Assembly (NCBI GenBank): GCA_030704615.1
Contig: CM060732.1
Coordinates: 74,691,053-74,755,052 of the forward strand
From: Takakia lepidozioides
Lineage: Eukaryota; Streptophyta; Takakiopsida; Takakiales; Takakiaceae
DNA length: 64,000 nucleotides
Reading direction: 5' to 3'
In this document: positions 37,002-48,400 of the stretch, in pieces
How positions within the stretch are numbered: position 1 is the stretch's first letter
How the letters are laid out: the number at the start of each line of letters is the position of its first letter
Translations under genes and position numbers: made by a program
Notes under the pieces: generated by a model
Told to the model about the DNA's origin: nothing
The model's input: the letters and a program-made list of their open reading frames with translations, nothing else
The model's database searches: none

Positions 37002-40000
37002 CTACCAGTAACCTCTGCCCCGACTGCGACCCCCACGCCAACCACCCCTGCCCCCAGCCCTGGTGCCTCGTGATAGGCCAGCTAGTGCTCTGCTCACAGG
37101 TTCCCTCGAACCTACACCATCCCCTCGTCCCCTTTTTGGTGCTGTGGCCCCGCCTCCATTTATTGCTGTTGCTCCCCGCTTCACCCTTCAGTTGTCAGAG
37201 CCCACACATCTGTCAGTACCAAGAAACTCAAGAGTACACACTGAGTGTAAACTCATACACCAACATAAGCTCCAATAACCCACTGCATGGTCACATGATT
37301 TTAAGCCTGTCAGCCATAGCCAGCAAGCACACCGATGACAAATGTCCAGCCCTATATGAATGATTCATAATCAGCTTACTCAGAAAACCTCCACATACCA
37401 ACACTTCCCAGGCACTTCCGTAAGAAGAGAGAGAAGAGCCCACATAACAATGCCACCCTTTCCTTCAGACACAACCACTAAAATGCCTAAAACATCTTAC
37501 CCTGTGGCAGCGTTGGCAGGTGTCACAACATTTTTGGAAAATTCCTTCCACGAAAGATTGATTATCTTCTTGTCCCCAAAGAATGCAGGTGCTTTCTGAT
37601 GTAACGGCTGCCAACAGCAGGAACATAAAATCTCAGCAACAATGCCAAGAGAGAGAGAATACTTTGCTTCCAACGAACAAGCCAGAATGAAAGCAGGGCC
37701 TTTCTAATGTTATGGCTGCCAACAGCAGGAACAAACAATCTCCAGCAACAGTGCCAAGCAAGAGAGTACTTTGCTTCCAAGAAACAGACTGTGATGGAAC
37801 ATAGTGCAATAACCAGACCTGCGTCAAGGTCAGAACGTTGTTACAAGTGCGGAGTCCAGTGTGTGTACTCTGTTTCTTTGCTTTCTGTGTATGCCACTGA
37901 CCCAGACATCAGCTATTCTTCCACAGACACAGAAATCAAATTATTAACCGTGAAAACTGAAGAGATGACACCCATCTATAAAGTTCATGCCAAAGCTCAT
38001 GTCATAACAAACGGCTACCAGCCAAATCACACTGCATGCAATAAAAGTAATCCCATTGCCGGTTAGACTTCTACATATCTAAATACTGTGCATGTACACA
38101 CCATTAATTATGGAAACCAAGCTGACAGCTCAGACCTAGCAGGTATCAACAAGGTTTTAACCACACCAATAACAACTTACAACAACAGCTTTCGCAGCAT
38201 CGTTTTTAGCAGCAGACATGGCCTTGTTGAGCTCTGACATTCCCTGCGCTAGCTTCTTATTGGTCGTCTTTGCCAACTCCTCCACTACTGTCAATCTACA
38301 CACTCCCAACATAAAAAATTTACCAAATCTTTCATAGACCACGGAAATATCTTTGGCAAGGAAGAGAGAGATAACCCAGGTCAAATTTTTTACCAACCAA
38401 ACACCTTGAAGACAAGGGTCGCAAGCCAAGAGGACCCACCCTAGCAGGGCCAGGGGTTGAAGGAACACACCAGGCACAGACAGACTAAGGGCATGTCCCA
38501 GGAAAGACAACCCCCACCTAAGGAAAAGAGACAAAAAGACAAAAACCAAGACCAGTTCCCCAAATGTGGCAGCAGAGGGATAAGACTAGAACCAAGAACC
38601 GACCGGAGAGGGTCAACACAGACAATAGAATCAGCCAGGAAAACAAGATCCATGCACCACGAAGAACGGCAAAAGCCAGCAAAGAAGGCGTCCAATGCAT
38701 CCTACCAATCAATGCGGGAAGAGATGCATCACTTGACAGAGGATGAATCAAATGAATAATGGCCTTTATATCCCTAAGTATTTAACCTAGCAAGCAAGGC
38801 CTCAGGTTTGGCCTCCTTCACTCTCAAGAGAGCTTGCTGCAAGATGGAACACGCTCTTCTGGCGGCATTCATCATTTCGAACCAGATGCTGATAGGCCCC
38901 GTCATGACCTGCTCATTCTGCAACAGAAGCAGCATCTGGCTTTCCAGATATGCCAAAGGGTGTACGCCCTTATGCCAGTCATTCTTCTTCCAGTGACATC
39001 AGACATATTGAGGATCCTGAACTCGTAGGAACCCAGAGGGAAAGGGCCCAGATTTGTTTGGCTTTTGGGCAGAAGAGTAGGCACTGCTCCCAGAGTTTCT
39101 ATGAGGCCCGCTCCACAACCTTTGCACAAAAGAGAGCTTCCTATCCTCAGCCATTTCCTCTGCATAAAACTCTGAGGGCGATTTGCCAGAGAAAGGCTCT
39201 TATCTTTCTGGGCCTCGATGGAGACCATGTGTTTCCAAATGACGGAACAGTTGGTTTCGGATAGGGCCCAGCCACCAGTTCGAAGAGAGAGTAGCAAACA
39301 ATCTAGTGTTAGCTGCAACTTGCATGCGAGCTTGGGATTGTATTCAGAAAGGGGATATATGCTGTTCTCCTTGAGCAGTAATAGTACTCCAAAACCCCTC
39401 ATCAGGATCCCAATCCAGCTTCTTCATAGGACATCCGCCAAACCAGAGCAGCTCGTTATGCGACTTTTTCTGCCCACATACATGGATCTTTCAAGGGTAG
39501 GAGGGTTGCATTTGATGAATTCCTTGTGAGGAGAACACTCCCAGATTCTCACTTCCTCCAGCTTTGCAAGGGGGAGGGGGCCAGTGGGGCCTTTGTAGCT
39601 CATAACATTCTTGGCGAAATCTCAAATTGCCAGCCCCAGCCATTCTTCCTGTCGGGTTTCTCAAATGGACAAGGATTGAGAATTATGACCATCCTTCCAA
39701 ATGCAAGAAGAATTGGGAGAGGTTGCTCACAACCGTAGAGAAGGGTGTCGGGGTCTCTCTCTCACTCTATCTCTCTCTCTCTTGGCTCCTGCAGCTACCG
39801 GAGCTAAAAAATACCACGAAAGAAACTCAATTTTTAATGTGTGGTCAGGGACCCTCAGTAAACCAAAGAGCTGCTCGTCCCTTGCCTTTCAGTGAAGTCT
39901 TTAAAGAGCTCCGTAAAGTCCTCTCCTAACCGGTCTGAAGGTTGGCCCGTCACTATTTTGAACCCACATAAGCTGTTGGTGGTATTGGGTGTCTGCAGAC

Positions 40001-43000
40001 CCACACACGACCCAGGATCACCCAATTATTAGCATGTGACTAGAAGGATTAAGGCTAAGCCCTGTAGCAAAGTGCTTCTGTATTACAGTACACCTTGTGC
40101 CATCCACTGCACCATATCAACACCTAAATGCGATTGTTCTTATATGTAGGAACTTTTGACCAACATTATTATAAATGAATGGGAGCAAGTGTATGCTACC
40201 AAACCTGGCATGGCCAGTCAAAAGAACACAATACACTAGCTAGACTGACCTGCCTCTGTTTCAAAGATTCAAAAATGCAGACAGAGTAACAAAAGGAATG
40301 CAACCTTGTGAGCTAGAAAACAAAATACTTGCTAGACTGACCTGTAACTGTTTCAAAGGATCAAAGATGCAGAGAGGATAACAGAAGGAATGTAACCTTG
40401 TGAGCTAATTGATGGAACATATACAGCAGACACTCCACATACGTAAAATTCAACTCCTCTCCACTCTTCCTGCGTGGCATGTACTTCTGCAAGCATGTTT
40501 GTCTGTATGAGATGTAGCAATTTGCATCAATCTGTGGAGGCAGTTCAGAAAATACACGAGAAATCAAGAGAAAAAAGCCAAATTTGTCTAGAAAAACCAT
40601 TTCTAAGAGAGGGTGACGTTTGGACCACAGAATTTATTGGAGCACAGGTACAGCAGGAGAGAACAACATGGCCAATTTACCTTGAGAAGTGTCACAATAG
40701 TGGGAAGGAGCTGACGAGCATCGGGTGCAGATGTGAATGGCGAACTCTCAGCTAGATTTTTGAGCAGGTCCAACTTCCTATCCTCGGGAAGCTGCAATCA
40801 CTCTTGCTATGTGAGGTAAACCCGATAATCCAAGCGTTAACCTTGCATGCTTTAGAAAGTGCACTTCAACTTTATTCCACAGCCAATAATGTAATTTACC
40901 TTGTCAAAGACAGGAAGAAGGCGCTTATTGAGGTAATTGAGAAACTTGCTGTTAGAAGCCCCAAGCTGCACATGAAACAAGCTCCGAATCAGATAACAAT
41001 TACAGGCTCTAGGAAACCTTGCTTCAGCACTCTGGCCAACTGGAATCAAGCCTGCAATTCACTGCTGTCCTTCTGTCATACCTTAACATGCTGAGAACGA
41101 AAGATATTTTGTCTGAGACAGAAGTGACTGAAATATTACAGAGATCATCATCAAAAACATGCCATGAAGGATCGAGTGATACCGGGAAAAAGGAGAGAGC
41201 CATATTCAAGCAGGACATCAGACGGTCAATGTGGTCTGTATCTGATATCTGCACAGGGGACACACCGGCCGAGTATGTCATCCTTCCTAGCAATATTCCT
41301 CTGCTTCGCAGAATTGAAGAAAATATTACTTGACAAAAAGATCCAACCCTTTACTTGAAAGGATCCAGTTTGAAAGTGCACCACACGGACTACACCTACA
41401 CCAAACCTCTGAGAAGGAATGACCTAAAAGGGAGAAAATGTGGTTGCTTCTCTTTTCTCAGACGTGTTCAGAAAGTGATCCAGCAGTGCAATGACCAATA
41501 TCAGGGTCCATGCCTCAGGAGCCGAGAGGTTGTCATCATTGAAATCCACATATGCCCTTGTGATTATTTACCCTAAACCCCCACCAATTCTTTCCCTCAC
41601 TCAAAAGAGGAGGAAAGTCAATGAACGTGTATGTCCTCTCGACAACAACAGCAAGGCAGGGAGGAATGTTCACACACAGTGAAGAGGGCATCCAGATCAG
41701 CTTGACCCTCCACAATCTCCAGTAACTCCTGCACACGTTCTGGGGGGGCCTCGTCTCCAAAAAGCTTCAAGCTCTTGAGAAAGTCCATGAACATCTTGAA
41801 CTCAGCTCCTGTCACATCTTGAAGACTCTGCATGACGAAACAATGCCAAATCCGGTGCTAAAACAACCACTCAGCTGCAGTTGTCCCTATGCACCAAGAA
41901 CGACAGATACATTCTCTTCCATAAGAGGAGAAAGAGGTGGCTTGGAGGATAAAATCAGACACAATAAAATTGAAGAGAGGAGCGGCATAAGAAACCTTCT
42001 AATGAGATCAGCTTCTGTCACATCTTGAAGACTCTGCATGACGAAACAATGCTGCAGTAGCCCCTATGCACCAAGAACGACAGACACATTCTCTTCCATA
42101 GAGGAGAAAGATGTGGCTTGGAGGATAAAATCAGACCCAATAAAATTGAAGAGAGGATCGGCACAAGGAACCTTCTTAATGAGATTGGTGATGTGCCTCT
42201 CCATCTCATCCTGAGGTCGCAGTATCTCTTCTTTGACTGGAAACACCTGCGTTTTGTCGTACACCTCATTTACAAGTCCTACGAGACTTACATCACATAC
42301 ATGTAAGTCACTTGAAAAATAACCAAAAGAAGTACCGACACAGTAAGAATTTCATGTGACGAGCACAAACATGGTTCTCTGACCAGCTCCTTCAAGCAAC
42401 AATTCACCACATCACTGTTGATAACATGCTTGCTGAAGGGACACTACATAAAAGGTGAGAGAGCACATACTTTCTCTCTAACAAATATAAGAACCTTCTC
42501 CCGTATGTTCTCATCTGGGTTTTCAATGTGCTTGAACAATGCTGTCAATGATTCTGCAATAAGTACAATCCCCCATCAGCCAATTCCACCCAATCTTCCG
42601 AACTTGAACCAGCATTGTGCTTGAGCACCTCTATAAAAGTCTAGCGCGAGATGGAATGAACTTCAGAACAACATCAGCATTGGACAATAAGGTGTGCTTC
42701 ACTCTCATAATGACTGCTGTCAATCAGCCACAGAATAATCTGCTATGGTTTACCTTTGGTGTCCTGCAGCAGCACTGACATAAGTGCCTTTTGCACAGCA
42801 TCTCGCTCCAAGCCCTCCTCTGTCACCAGCACCCTGGAAAGTTTAGCATGACAACAATAAACGACAAAAATTTGGGCTCACCAAAATTCACATAACTGAT
42901 AGTAGGAGAGGATGTTGGCACACACCTGCAAGGAGAAGCTGGCCCAACACATCTGCAATCTTGGGCAAATGCTCCAGAGTGTCCTTGGATAACAAAGGTA

Positions 43001-44170
43001 GCCCACGAATGGCCTGTACCCGAATCTGAGCTCCCCCATGCATATGTTCAATACTCTCTTCTGTTCTGAATGTCTCCCAGTCTACACAGACAACAACCAC
43101 TATTTTTCTCCCTTCTTCTCTCTCACTCCCACCTGCCCTTCCAACCTCACCTTCATCTGAATGCTTGTGAATTTCAATGAGACCATTCCATGGAACCCTA
43201 ACTTACCAGCACTAGCTGCTACCTAAGGAACCTTCCCACCAAGGTGGATGAGAACCCGCAGGAACACAAACTACAGCCAAGCATTTGTATTCATTTGGCT
43301 GGCATACTACAGCAATAATGCACATCGCAACGTTCAGCAACTACTGCTTGCTCTAAACACTACATTTCAAAAACTGGGTGAAAAAGGCACCATAATTTAA
43401 AGCCTCTAGCCCTCAGACATTTCTTATAGACTACAACATTATACAATCATCCTTCCAAACTTCATACGAAGGTAGTGCTGTTGCCACTGAAAGATAATGT
43501 CAATATTCTGGCAAACTGCGGCGTTCCAGTAACAATACGTTCTAGTGCCCGAACAAGAATGACGTCATCAGCACAAATAAGCATGCCAGAAATCGACCAA
43601 AACATGTTAACAACCCTTTGTTTTGGTCAACGGCCTAAAGCCAAAACCTTGTACACTGAAGGTACTAAAACCTCCAACAGCCACTTCTGACTTAAACACG
43701 TGCACAAGCAGGAGACTGTAGACCCCGCCTAAATGAATTCGTGCCAGCCTTCTCCAGGCCCTTCTAACAAAAACCTCAAAACCTAAGAAACTGATAAATG
43801 CTCACCCCCAATTCATCTTCCTCGCACAAATCCATCTGGGCGTTGATAGCATCAGACGAAAGATTGGGAAAATGCTTGAAGAAGCGTGGAATGAGCTGTG
43901 CAGCTAGTTGCTTTTCCTTACTGCTGCCCCTTGCCGCTGATATTATGCCCACATACTCGGCCTCGTTCTGCCCCATCTCACACCAAGCAGGTCTTTCGGT
44001 AAGCTACAAACACTACACAACAAGAAATGACATACCTCTCCCTCCCTCGCTCAGCCAGTGCAGGCAGATGTAATGCAATATACCTTGGACTTGTCAGCCG
44101 ATTCGTTGAGACGGTCTCCATACTCGTACAGCTTCTCAATCGTAGCGGATGCATCCTGGGGTGCAGCCAT
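37002..44170 (-). CDS. API5: API5 (apoptosis inhibitor 5) homologue
   Basis: Sixteen exons with consistent phases, 540 aa: 44170-44084, 43967-43806, 43025-42926, 42819-42754, 42553-42471, 42246-42172, 41827-41678, 41248-41183, 40965-40900, 40791-40681, 40486-40397, 39992-39886, 38295-38181, 37884-37819, 37595-37501, 37185-37002. Family landmarks run in order: ATIEKLYEYGDRLNE; KEKQLAAQLIPRFFKHFPNL; IRVQAIRGLPLLSKDT; FPVKEEILRPQDEMERHI; DVTGAEFKMFMDFLKSL; LNFTYVECLLYMFHQLAHK; CGFKIVTGQPSDRLGEDF; LAQGMSELNKAMSAAK; HTGLRTCNNVLTL; and a Gly/Arg-rich end GRSRGRGYW. API5 is an all-helical HEAT/ARM-like nuclear scaffold; the RGG-like tail fits nuclear RNA association. Intron 12 uses a GC donor (39885) and holds a LINE remnant. 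Introns 6, 11 and 14 carry tandem duplications that copy exon edges. Head-to-head with TONSOKU. Confidence 0.95.
37575..37797. repeat. tandem duplication copying the 5' edge of API5 exon 15
   Basis: Two ~108-bp copies (about 37575-37690 and 37681-37797) share GGCTGCCAACAGCAGGAAC and TACTTTGCTTCCAA. The left copy holds the real acceptor and start of exon 15 (37595). The right copy keeps a decoy acceptor at 37703 followed by a diverged copy of the first exon codons. Confidence 0.8.
38774..39470 (-). mobile_element. LINE-type remnant (zf-RVT region) in API5 intron 12
   Basis: On the minus strand the translation reads KSHNELLWFGGCPMKKLDWD, then after a shift NPKLACKLQLTLDCLLLSLR, and later LLCKGCGAGLIETLGAVPTL and LWHIWKARCC. 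These are the kind of sequences found C-terminal to non-LTR reverse transcriptases in plants (zinc-binding zf-RVT region, ending ..IWKAR). Stops and frameshifts break it, and no reverse transcriptase core is present here. The class assignment is from pattern memory and remains moderate. Confidence 0.5.
40240..40410. repeat. tandem duplication copying the 3' edge of API5 exon 11
   Basis: Two ~85-bp copies (40240-40322 and 40331-40410) share GCTAGACTGACCTG, TTTCAAAG and GGAATG(C/T)AACCTTGTGAGCTA. The right copy carries the real exon 11 donor at 40397/40396. The left copy carries a near-identical decoy, with CTCACAAG|GTTGCATTCC on the minus strand at 40305. Confidence 0.85.
41802..42187. repeat. 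abutting tandem duplication spanning API5 intron 6
   Basis: Copy A (41802-42008) and copy B (42009-42187) are about 85-90% alike apart from a 29-bp segment present only in A. Both contain CACATCTTGAAGACTCTGCA, CACCAAGAACGACAGA and GGAGGATAAAATCAGAC. Copy B contains the real 3' end of exon 6 (42172) plus a decoy exon 7 acceptor (42033). Copy A contains the real start of exon 7 (41827) plus a decoy exon 6 donor (41996). Confidence 0.92.
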
Positions 44171-44604
44171 TAGAGCACAGCAGGTAGAATGTTCCAGCAG
44201 AGCAGCCTACATACGCTTCCGATCACGGCCCTCGCACATCACACCACACAACACAACAGCGCAGCAGGCTCGCTCGCAGCCAAACTACACTCGGGCCTTC
44301 TTCTCCCTTGCGCTCATACTAGGTATATAGCCAGGTACCTTCCCACCTAAATTCAGGTACCTCGCTGAATCGGTAGGTACCAGTGTTTGGACCAGTATAT
44401 ATGGTCAGACTTGAGTATTCAGTAAAGGTATGATAAGTGGTATGAAGAACCATACCCTACTGGTATGAAAGAACATTATACCCAGGTGCATAACCTATTG
44501 GGGTGGATATTGAGTTAAGGATTTACTCGTCGATATCAGACCGGATTGGCCTGGGTTGTCGCCGTTGTTACACTACCTGTGATATGAACCGGTTACAAGC
44601 GGCG

Positions 44605-44805
44605 ATGGTGCTCAGTATATATATATATATATTTGACGCCTCCTGAAGGAAGCGTAAATTATGGTGTCTCCTCACCCCTGAGGAGTTACTGCTTTTTGCT
44701 AGGAAGGTGGATACCTTTGTGACACCAAGGGTGGATTGAACCCACAACCACTTCCGAGGTGGTATGTGCCTATTACCACTGGGGCTACAACTTGGTTGTC
44801 TGAAG
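44605..44805 (-). mobile_element. tRNA-derived SINE
   Basis: On the minus strand TAGCCCCAGTGG (44787-44776) matches the RNA polymerase III box A, and GGTTCAATCC (44742-44733) matches box B, 34 bp apart as in tRNA genes. There is no cloverleaf acceptor stem or anticodon arm of a functional tRNA. A tRNA-unrelated body follows, ending in a (TA)n tail at 44614-44632. This is the normal build of a plant SINE. I could not find convincing target-site duplications. Confidence 0.65.
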
Positions 44806-45375
44806 CTGGTAGCGTGTGAGCACTCATGTGAGCACAAGGGCATATTCCCCAAATTTTCGAGAAATTTCCACAGCAAAATGAAATTGACAAAATTAACAAT
44901 TATGCAAAACTAACACATAAAGGACAAGTAGCCCCTATACCTGATGAACATGTTACCCTATAGGCGTGGCTTTTTCTCCATAAGAGGCAGGAGAGTGGGT
45001 GGTGAGGCTTCATCTCAACTTTAAGGTCCTTTCCCTTGCAAAATTTAACCAAATTAAAAAAATAAAATTCTGAGCCTTTTGTTCCTTTCTAAGAAAATAA
45101 ATTAAGAATATTTTTATCTCCCATCTATTGGGCGAAGGGGCTCCAAAATGAATGAACCTAAGTACATAGGTACCTACTACCTACTTTAGAGTATTTAATG
45201 TACCTTTCCTCGATACGTATTTGTGAATTTAATACTTGTACTCGTATGGTCGATTTCGTATGCATTGAGCATGTATGGGTATGCCCATGCATGGTAGGGC
45301 GCTTGAAAATTTGGCGCCACTGGGAAGCAGGTGGTGTGCGAGAGACAGACAGAGAGACAGACAGAGAAGAGAATT

Positions 45376-45408
45376 GAGAGGGAGAGGGAGAGGGAGAGGG
45401 AGAGGGAG
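45376..45408. repeat. (GAGAGG)n repeat ending at the TONSOKU ATG
   Basis: Five or more GAGAGG hexamers run directly into GAGATGGGG, whose ATG is the start codon. A shorter AGACAGACAGAG run precedes them at 45345-45366. Confidence 0.9.
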
Positions 45409-48400
45409 ATGGGGAGGACGAAGAAGGGAGGGGGGAGCGGGCTGGAGGGAATGAAAGCATGCTACAAGGCTGCCAAGAGTAGCGGGGATCGGGAAGAGGA
45501 GGCCAAGTGGGCCAACCAGATAGGGCACGCCTACAAGGAGCGGGGGGAGTATGTGGAGGCGCTCACCTGGCTGAGGCTGGATTACGACATCTCACTGAAG
45601 CGAAAACCTGTAGATGGAGGGCCGATGATAAACATAATGCCATCCTGCCAATCGCTGGGAGAGGTGTATCTGCGGCTGGAGGATTTCGATGAAGCTCTTG
45701 TGTATCAGGTATTCAAGCTCAGGCAGTGGTTTTTGTAGTTGCGTAGGTGCTGTGCACAATGCTGACAGGGTGCGTGCATGGGATGGCAGCAAAGGCACTT
45801 AGACCTGGCGACGGAGGCGAAGGATGTGCTGGAGCAACAGCGAGCCAGCACACAGCTGGGGCGCACCTACATGGACATGTACGAGCAGCGGGAGTGCCCG
45901 TGGGCTCTATCGAGAGCCAAGGAGAATTTATACATGTCTCTTAACCTTGCCCGCTCACTGAAGGCCAATCCACCTCCTGATAAGAGTTCATCCTCCTTTT
46001 TGGAGGAGCTGGTGGATGCGATCAATAACCTGGGGATGTTTAAAATGTTGAGAGAGGAGCCGCAGGCGGCGTGCGAGGTGTTGCTGGAGGGGCTACAATT
46101 GTGTGACGAGGAGGAAGTAGGCGAGAATGACGCCACGCGCTCGCGCTTGCACCACAACCTGGGCCGCCTCTACGGGGAACAGCGCCAGTGGGAACTTGCC
46201 CTCCGTCACACAGAAAAGGACATTAGTATCTGTCGCGTGCTACCACATCCGCAGGGGGAGGCCAAGGGGCTCATCAACCTTGGTCAGTTGCACTTCAAGT
46301 GTCAGCGCTACACTGAGGCCCTGCAGTGCTACAGCAATGCACTGAGGATAGCACAGAAGCTGCAGGATGAAGATCATCTAGCCAGCGATGCACAAACAAA
46401 CATCGAGGTTGTGCAGGAGGCCATTGAAAAAATGCAGGTTTTTAAAAGGGCCATGGAGCAGCATGTTAGTTTACAGAAGAAGGTGGATGCAGCTAAAGGC
46501 TCTGCCTCGGAACGAAGCCTGTATCTGCAAGAGTTTAAAGCTCTGAAAGACCTCCTTTCAAAAGCATTTGAGCTTCAAGCGTATGATCAGGTGTGGTTGG
46601 TGCCCTCTACCTTCTTGTTTGAAGGAGAAAGAAAAATTAAGCTTAGAGCAGAAGGAACATCATTGTCTACCTCTCTTCTGGACTCAAATGTTACATTTCG
46701 GTAATGAACAGCGACCCATTTTAGATCTGATTGTCCTAGCCGATTGAATCTGGAGCTGTCTGTTGCTTGTGAACATGGTAATGTGCAGCTCTGATGTGCT
46801 GATTGCAAATGTCTTACTGCTCTTGCTCTCTGATTGTCAAAGCTGATGCTTACATCAGTTCATACTAGTAGATAAGTTGCCGTTCACTGCCTATAATGTA
46901 ATATATTGATGGCAGCCTGTGGTTTGTGTACTGGACTTGAAGTACTCATTGTACACCTAGAAACCCAAGAGCTGATGCTGGTGCTCTGGCTGTTTACACT
47001 GTACTAGGACATCCGAGTCATGTTTGTGCTTGTGAATTTTTCATCAGGCCTGTTGTTGATGCCAAGCTCACAGTAAACAATGGCTTTTGAACACATGAAA
47101 CTTGTGATTTCTCCTCTGTGGGGCTCCAATGTACGCAGCACTCTCACAAAGTATGTTTGCAGCATCTGAGGTTGGCAAAACGGTTGAAGAATGTGGTGAC
47201 ATTTTTGGGAGATATGGAGAAATTAGGTGATACCTTGGGTACAATAGGTGAGGCGTACGATCATCTTCGCAATCATGAAAAGGCCAAGAAGTGGCATCAT
47301 CGGAGCTGGCAGGTCTCCAAGAGATTGGAACACTTAGAGGTGAGGATCTAACTGCTACTGGTGCAAGTCTTGTATGGTGCTACTCTCCTCTTCAGCACTT
47401 ACATGCCCTTCTTTCTGATGGCAGGGGCAGGCGGTTGCTAAAATAAACTATGCCAACGCCTTGGATGCCTCTGGAGACTGGAATGGTGCATTGCAGGCCT
47501 TTCAAGATGCTTATGCGTAAGGCCTCTACTTTCTGACCTCTGTTGTTGCATGAGAGTCCCAGCAAAGATTGTTGGAAGATTATTGCTACAGCTACTGTGT
47601 AGAACTTCCATCTCACTTTTCTGTTCAGTACGTCTTCTCTTTCCTTCGTTCATTAAGCTCTGAGAGCTTCTTGTGGGTGTTCTTAAGTTCCTTTCTATTC
47701 TTCAGCGGTTCTCCAATAGCATTATAGATTAGACAACATTATGCCTGCTTGTGCTGGTGCATCTGTGAGAATCATCTGCTGCTTGGCTGTGGCTTCCAGT
47801 TACCCTTCTTTCTCTTTCTCTCATGGCCACCTATGTTCCTTTGTTTTCATCAATTGCACTCCCACATTGTTTGTCATGTATCCCCTCTCTTTGTTTGTAG
47901 TTGGGGCATTTAATTCCCTTAACTTGACTTGGAGTAGGTTTGTATGAATGCAGTTACTTACATTCAGAGCAATTGGGCAATTTTTTCTTCACTTCCCATC
48001 TTTCAATGAGTATCCGCCGCTGGGCAGTGCATGTGTACTTAGTTCCAGTTTCTTATGGCATGGCAGGATTGCAAAGGGCTCACACCTGCTTTCTCAGGAA
48101 TTGATAGCCCTGGAAAATATCCATTACTGCTATGTTGTGCGCCTGGAACGTCTCAACAAGGCAAGGTACAGCACCTGGCAAACTACTTGTAGCGTTCTCA
48201 AGCTGGGGATTCGAGTCGACTTTTGCAGGAGTCTCATTTAATGTTACTGAAGGAACTTTCATCCTTCGTAGTATTGGATGCTGGGAGTTATGACTGGTGG
48301 ACTCTATTGTGGAGCATGGCTGTAGGAAATTGGAGCCAGAGCTTGAGAGACTGAAGCAGCTGAAGGAGGAACAATTGAATAAGGATGGAGAGAATAGCCG

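Larger units (their letters stand above)
44171..45408. other. divergent API5/TONSOKU promoter region
   Basis: 1.24 kb between two head-to-head start codons. It contains repeated GGTACC words (about 44333-44385 and 45170), a tRNA-derived SINE at 44605-44805, an AT-rich stretch (44880-45110) and a purine hexamer repeat running into the TONSOKU start codon. Confidence 0.55.

Noticed and set aside
44690-44805. A functional tRNA gene
   Set aside because: Box A and box B are present, but there is no matching acceptor stem or anticodon arm, and a tRNA-unrelated body with a (TA)n tail follows.
45778-45789. ATG just before TONSOKU exon 2 as a separate gene start
   Set aside because: The CAG before 45790 is the exon acceptor; exon 1 joins it in phase and the TPR alignment runs across.
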